A stretch of DNA of 10,802 bases, taken from positions 1 to 10,802 of the forward strand of contig CALEWH010000001.1 of assembly GCA_937925475.1 (NCBI GenBank), in the 5' to 3' direction. A program made the translations under genes and the position numbers. A model generated the notes under the pieces. That model ran no database searches. It saw nothing but the letters and a program-made list of their open reading frames with translations, and was not told where the DNA came from. This stretch comes from an uncultured Clostridia bacterium. GTDB taxonomy: Bacteria > Bacillota > Clostridia > Christensenellales > UBA1242. Positions 6,412-10,802 of this stretch are shown piece by piece (position 1 is the stretch's first letter; the number at the start of each line of letters is the position of its first letter).

Positions 6412-8691
6412 ATGTACGACATATCACAACTTAGCGAAATTCAAAAACAAATTGTGCTTGACACTGATGGATATATCCTTGTGTCTGCTGGCGCGGGCAG
6501 TGGCAAAACCCGTCTGCTTACTCATAGGGTGGCGTATCTTATAAAAGACAAAGGTGTTGATCCACGAAACATTCTTGCGATCACATTTACAAATAAGGCG
6601 ACCAACGAGATGAAGGAGCGTATCCAAGATATGACAAATTCTTGTGATGTGTGGATAAGCACATTTCACTCGATGTGTGCACGCATACTTAGACAAAACA
6701 TTTCGTGTTTGGACGGTTTTAATAGATATTTCACAATATATGATGAAAGCGACAAGGAAAAACTAATCAAACAACTTTGTAAAATCGACAATGTTGACAA
6801 GGATATAGTTTCTGCGATATCTAGCAATATATCATCTGCGAAAAATATGGGAATGGAGCCGGACGAGTACGCAAAACTTCCTAGTTATGACAAGTCTTGG
6901 AAAACCATATGTGAGATGTACTCAAAGTACGATGCCGAACTTAAAAAGAACAATGCACTTGATTTTGACGACTTGCTTATGAAGACTTTGAAGTTGCTTC
7001 GTCAAAACCAAAGAGTGAAATCATATTATCAAAATTTGTTTCATTACATTCTTGTTGACGAGTTCCAAGATACAAATACTGTACAATATTTGATTTTGAA
7101 AGAACTTGTAGGTGTTTACAACAATCTTTTTGTAGTAGGCGACGAAGACCAAAGCATATATAGTTGGCGTGGCGCAAATATAGAAAACATTAGAAATTTT
7201 ATAAAAGACTTCCAAAATGTCAAAGTCTACAAACTCGAACAAAATTATCGTAGCACTCAAAATATTCTAAATTGTGCCAACAAACTTATTGCACACAATG
7301 AATCTCGAATTGAGAAAACATTGTTCACTGAAAACGGTGCGGGAGAAGAAGTCGTATGTAGAGCGTGTCGTGATGAAAAAGACGAGGGTGACTGGGTGGT
7401 CAGAAAAATAAGTGACTTGCATTACTCAGGCATCAACTATGGTGACATAGGTATTCTTATGCGCATCAACTCGACCAGCCGTATCTTTGAAGAAAAATTG
7501 TTAAACTACAATATTCCATATCGCATTAGTGGCGGTCTAAAATTCTATGACCGAATGGAAATAAAAAATGTACTTGCTTACCTTACGGTTATTGTAAACG
7601 ATAAAGACAATATAGCTTTGGAGCGTATTATCAATTTCCCAAGGCGTGGGATAGGTGATACGACTATTGAAAAAATATCGATTCTTGCAAAACAAAACAA
7701 TGTGTCCGAATGGGAGGTACTAAACAATATTGATTTGTACGACCTTAAAAAATTGTCATCAAAAATAAAACCTTTTACTACTTTAATTAATGATCTAAAA
7801 TCTTTGTCAGAAGTCACTGGACTTTACGATTTTGTAAATTCGCTTGTCTCGACCGCAGGAATAATGGATGCCTTTAATTCGGGTAGTGAAGAAGACGAAA
7901 GTCGAAAGTTAAACATTAAAGAATTGTTGAAGTCTGTAAAGGATTGGGAGAATGAAAATGTAGGTGCGACTCTTACGGATTATCTAGAAAGCGTAACCCT
8001 ACAAAACACTACTGATGACGAAGAAGTAATAGGTGGCAAAGTGACCTTGTCTACTGCACACGCTGCAAAAGGTCTCGAATTTGATTATGTGTTTGTTGTA
8101 GGCTGTGAAGAAGGAATATTTCCACTTTCCAGATCAATAGACAATGGTGATGTTGAAGAAGAAAGAAGGCTAATGTATGTTGCTGTCACTCGTGCTAAGA
8201 AAAAACTATTTTTGACTCGTGCAAAATCTCGTATGCTTTATGGGTGTAGTGGAAATACTATGATAAGTCGATTTATCGAAGAAATGGAACTTAAAGAATT
8301 GGGTAGTAGTAGACCTAGTTTTTCGGAAAACAACTCATACAATGATAGTTATGAATATATACCTTCTACAAAGACGGATTATAGTAGCAAAATATCTTTT
8401 GGCGGTATGTCAAAGCCGTCTATAAATCGAAGCACAACTACTAATATTAGTACTAACAGTGGTAGTTTTGAAAACAATAAATTGTGGCAATCAAAACTAG
8501 ATAATCAAAAGAAAAAGTATGACGATTACAAAATAGGCGTAAAAGTATTGCATCCTAAATTTGGCATAGGAACTATACTGAAAGTGGAAGATATTGACAA
8601 CAACACATATGTTACTGTCAATTTCTCACATATCGGAAACAAAACATTGGCACTTGCCTTTGCACCATTGCAAATTTTAAAAAATACCTAA
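6412..8691 (+). CDS. pcrA: ATP-dependent DNA helicase PcrA (UvrD/Rep family)
   Basis: SF1A 3'-5' helicase acting in nucleotide excision repair, rolling-circle replication, removal of recombinase filaments and transcription-coupled repair. From ATG 6412 it has 759 residues, normal for PcrA. Motifs in order: Q-motif region (LSEIQKQIV), Walker A AGAGSGKT (26-33), Ia TFTNKAT, STFH (83-86), DFDD (184-187), Walker B VDEFQDT (215-221), III GDEDQSIYSWRGA (243-255), IV LEQNYRST (275-282), V TAHAAKGLEF (548-557) and VI YVAVTRAKK (589-597). A low-complexity Ser/Asn/Thr-rich linker (about 630-700) leads to a C-terminal Tudor-like domain (about 707-757, with VKVLHPKFGIGTI and ALAFAPLQIL), the part that contacts RNA polymerase in known PcrA. 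ligA follows after 50 bases with no convincing terminator, matching the pcrA-ligA arrangement known in Bacillus. Confidence 0.96.
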   Translation: MYDISQLSEIQKQIVLDTDGYILVSAGAGSGKTRLLTHRVAYLIKDKGVDPRNILAITFTNKATNEMKERIQDMTNSCDVWISTFHSMCARILRQNISCLDGFNRYFTIYDESDKEKLIKQLCKIDNVDKDIVSAISSNISSAKNMGMEPDEYAKLPSYDKSWKTICEMYSKYDAELKKNNALDFDDLLMKTLKLLRQNQRVKSYYQNLFHYILVDEFQDTNTVQYLILKELVGVYNNLFVVGDEDQSIYSWRGANIENIRNFIKDFQNVKVYKLEQNYRSTQNILNCANKLIAHNESRIEKTLFTENGAGEEVVCRACRDEKDEGDWVVRKISDLHYSGINYGDIGILMRINSTSRIFEEKLLNYNIPYRISGGLKFYDRMEIKNVLAYLTVIVNDKDNIALERIINFPRRGIGDTTIEKISILAKQNNVSEWEVLNNIDLYDLKKLSSKIKPFTTLINDLKSLSEVTGLYDFVNSLVSTAGIMDAFNSGSEEDESRKLNIKELLKSVKDWENENVGATLTDYLESVTLQNTTDDEEVIGGKVTLSTAHAAKGLEFDYVFVVGCEEGIFPLSRSIDNGDVEEERRLMYVAVTRAKKKLFLTRAKSRMLYGCSGNTMISRFIEEMELKELGSSRPSFSENNSYNDSYEYIPSTKTDYSSKISFGGMSKPSINRSTTTNISTNSGSFENNKLWQSKLDNQKKKYDDYKIGVKVLHPKFGIGTILKVEDIDNNTYVTVNFSHIGNKTLALAFAPLQILKNT

Positions 8692-8741
8692 AAGTGTGAT
8701 TTTTTGCTAATTTTAAATAAAATTTTTATTTTGGAGATAAA

Positions 8742-10691
8742 ATGGAATCTTTAAAAAGAATGAAAGAATTGGTCAAATTGATCAATGAATACAATGACTA
8801 TTATTACAATCACGATGAACCAATAGTGTCTGATGATGTGTGGGACAAACTATATCTAGAATTGCAAACTCTTGAAAAACAAACAGGCAAAATTTTGCCT
8901 AATTCTCCTACACAAAAAGTCGGTGGAGAAGTGTCAAATAAGTTTAAAAAAGTCAAACATATTATGCCACTATATAGTCTTGATAAGGTGCAAAGTATAA
9001 GCCAAATGACCGAGTGGTTGAGTGATATGCGTGACAAATTTGGAGTTTCTACTTTTGATCTAGAATACAAATTTGATGGTCTTAGAGTTGTGCTTACTTA
9101 TGAAAATGGTCGTCTTGTTTTGGGTGCTACAAGAGGCAATGGAACAATAGGTGAAGACATAACAAAACAAGTTGAAGTAATAAAATCTGTACCGCACGAG
9201 ATTGCGTTTAAAGGTAAAATTGTAGTTATGGGCGAGGCGTTAATGCGTAAAAGTGTTATGCTCGAATATAATAAAACTGCATCTGAAACACTTAAAAATG
9301 AGCGCAATGCTGCTGCTGGTGCACTAAGAAATCTTGACCCAAGTATCACTAAAGAAAGAAATCTTAATGTGTATTTTTATGATGTTTTGTATTCGGAAGG
9401 AATCAAATTTTCTACTCAAAGAGATGTACACAAATTTTTTATTGATAACGGTTTTGATGTGTGGGATTATTTTTATACTTCAAATAACATTGATGACATA
9501 ATTAGTCAAATCAAATATATAGACACAATAAAAGAAAAACTTGACATTTTGATTGATGGTGCAGTAGTAAAGGTCGACGATTTGAGTGTTCGTGAAGACA
9601 TTGGATTTACAAGCAAATTTCCAAAATGGGCTAAGGCATATAAGTATGCGCCACTTGAAGCCAGTACAAAACTTAAAAACATTGTTTGGCAAGTTGGGCG
9701 TACAGGCAAACTTACACCTATTGCCGAAGTTGAGCCAGTAAATCTTGCTGGTGCTACAATAAAAAGAGCAACTTTAAACAATATGGACGACATCAATCGA
9801 AAGGGAATAAAACTCCATAGTGATGTTTTTATTAGACGAAGCAACGAAGTTATCCCAGAAATACTAAGGGTCGCTCACCACAATAAAGATAGTGTTGATG
9901 TTGTTATGCCGAGTGTTTGTCCAGCGTGTGGTGGCGCTCTTATCCAAGACGGTGCAAATTTGTTTTGCACAAATCCTAAATGTGTAAAGCAAACCGAAGA
10001 AAAACTTGTTCACTTTTGTTCGCGAAATGCAATGAATATTGAAGGGATCAGCGACAAAACTGTAAGTAAGATTAGAGAAGAACTTGATATTGTCCATTAT
10101 TCGGACTTGTATACTTTGACTTTTGAGGACTTATTAAACTTGGAGAGTTTTAAGGATAAAAAGTCGCAAAACCTTATTGATTCTATTGAAAAAAGCAAAA
10201 ATTGTGATTTTAACAACTTTATTTATGCGCTTAGTATTCCAGGGGTTGGTGAAAAAACTGCCAAAGATCTAGCCAAAACTTTCAAGTCTCTTGAAAAATT
10301 AGAAAGCGCAACATATGCCGAACTTATAAACATCGAAGACATCGGTGATATTATGGCTAATGACATTGTGGAGTACTTTTCCAATCCAGAAAACATCGAT
10401 GAGATCGATAGACTTATTGAGAATGGAGTTGTTATAAAATATCCCGAAGTTAAAAAGTCGCACGCAAACTTTGAAGGCAAAACATTTGTTCTTACAGGAA
10501 CTCTTGAAAAATATACACGCGATGAAGCAAGTAAAATTATTGAAGATTTGGGTGGAAAAACATCTTCATCGGTTTCTGCAAAAACTGATTATGTTTTAGC
10601 AGGTGAGTCTGCTGGAAGCAAACTTGACAAAGCAAAAAAACTTGGTGTTAAGATAATCACAGAAGAAGAGTTTGAAAATTTACAAAAGTAA
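8742..10691 (+). CDS. ligA: NAD+-dependent DNA ligase LigA
   Basis: Seals nicks in duplex DNA using NAD+, for Okazaki-fragment joining and repair. The 649 residues are close to the usual 660-670, with all domains: Ia NAD-binding helices (about 5-65, with NDYYYNHDEP), adenylation domain with catalytic Lys110 in EYKFDGLRV (108-116), OB fold with WQVGRTGKLTPIAEVEPV (316-333), zinc finger Cys393/Cys396/Cys409/Cys414, helix-hairpin-helix region (about 430-570, with IPGVGEKTAKDLAK) and a BRCT domain (about 575-649, with GKTFVLTGTLEKYTR). Several usually conserved residues differ: KFDGLR for KxDGLA, TRGNG for TRGDG, MGEA for RGEV, and KNERNAAAGALRNLDP for the NPRNAAAGSLRQLDP form. The catalytic lysine and zinc cysteines are intact, so it is probably active but divergent. 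GGAG (8733-8736) is 5 bases before the ATG. Probably co-transcribed with pcrA; a weak TAAAAT at 8718-8723 is the only local promoter hint. Confidence 0.95.
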   Translation: MESLKRMKELVKLINEYNDYYYNHDEPIVSDDVWDKLYLELQTLEKQTGKILPNSPTQKVGGEVSNKFKKVKHIMPLYSLDKVQSISQMTEWLSDMRDKFGVSTFDLEYKFDGLRVVLTYENGRLVLGATRGNGTIGEDITKQVEVIKSVPHEIAFKGKIVVMGEALMRKSVMLEYNKTASETLKNERNAAAGALRNLDPSITKERNLNVYFYDVLYSEGIKFSTQRDVHKFFIDNGFDVWDYFYTSNNIDDIISQIKYIDTIKEKLDILIDGAVVKVDDLSVREDIGFTSKFPKWAKAYKYAPLEASTKLKNIVWQVGRTGKLTPIAEVEPVNLAGATIKRATLNNMDDINRKGIKLHSDVFIRRSNEVIPEILRVAHHNKDSVDVVMPSVCPACGGALIQDGANLFCTNPKCVKQTEEKLVHFCSRNAMNIEGISDKTVSKIREELDIVHYSDLYTLTFEDLLNLESFKDKKSQNLIDSIEKSKNCDFNNFIYALSIPGVGEKTAKDLAKTFKSLEKLESATYAELINIEDIGDIMANDIVEYFSNPENIDEIDRLIENGVVIKYPEVKKSHANFEGKTFVLTGTLEKYTRDEASKIIEDLGGKTSSSVSAKTDYVLAGESAGSKLDKAKKLGVKIITEEEFENLQK

Positions 10692-10802
10692 TAAATTTGT
10701 TATTTGTTGATAAAATAAATGTTTGTTTTGTGCTAAGTGGTGTATTGTTGTGTTTGTATTGTTGAATCTTGTAGTTGATACTAGCAAAATAAATTATAGA
10801 TC
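10692..10802. other. Gene-free tail after ligA
   Basis: These 111 bases hold no supportable gene. The + strand is strongly G/T-rich and poor in C, with many TTGT/TGTT words from about 10696 to 10770. TGATAAAAT (10708-10716) repeats the extended -10 seen before pcrA, but no -35 or following start is clear. No hairpin terminator for ligA is visible before the window ends. Confidence 0.5.

Noticed and set aside
6359..6544. 61-codon + strand frame overlapping the start of pcrA
   Set aside because: It runs out of frame through the Walker A region of pcrA and has no ribosome-binding site or recognisable product.
8715..8731. Palindrome AAATAAAA-T-TTTTATTT between pcrA and ligA as a possible terminator
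   Set aside because: It contains only A and T, has a one-base centre that cannot form a loop without breaking pairs, and is not followed by a clean T tract.
9506..9844. 112-codon minus-strand frame inside ligA
   Set aside because: It is antisense to the OB-fold and adenylation region, lacks start signals, and there is no break in ligA to suggest another gene.
10793..10798. Minus-strand TATAAT at the window end
   Set aside because: Any -35 would lie outside the window and no minus-strand gene follows; a single hexamer in AT-rich DNA is weak evidence.

Overview
The window is a low-GC, densely packed bacterial chromosome segment with nine protein genes, all on the + strand. It looks like a Gram-positive-type (Bacillota, probably Clostridia-like and possibly uncultured) genome. 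The supporting evidence is AT-rich DNA, purine-rich Shine-Dalgarno sites of the AAGGAG type, a DnaK lacking the insertion of about two dozen residues found after position 70-75 in Gram-negative homologues, and the gene order dnaK-dnaJ-rsmE-mtaB-HIT-rpsU. TGA is used as a stop (HIT gene), so the standard bacterial code fits.

Layout. Positions 52-3023 hold the chaperone pair dnaK and dnaJ, closed by a hairpin terminator. Positions 3061-5518 hold a second unit starting at its own extended -10 promoter: rsmE (16S rRNA methylation), mtaB (tRNA methylthiolation) and a HIT-family hydrolase. A perfect-hexamer promoter overlaps the stop codon of the HIT gene and drives rpsU (ribosomal protein bS21), which ends in a strong terminator. 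A 126-residue protein of unknown function follows as an isolated unit, with its own promoter and terminator (5860-6328). The last unit is pcrA (UvrD-type helicase) followed by ligA (NAD+-dependent DNA ligase). The final 111 bases contain no gene I can support.

How the genes work together. The first half serves protein folding and translation: DnaK/DnaJ fold proteins, RsmE and MtaB modify ribosome and tRNA, and bS21 is a small-subunit protein. The second half serves DNA repair and replication: PcrA unwinds DNA and LigA seals nicks. This is a mainly housekeeping region. I see no mobile element, CRISPR array, toxin-antitoxin pair, defence system, tRNA or rRNA gene. The points most worth a second look are the solitary uncharacterised gene at 5919-6299, the departures of LigA from usual motif residues, the missing prmA with a terminator and promoter in its place, and the regulatory arrangement around rpsU.
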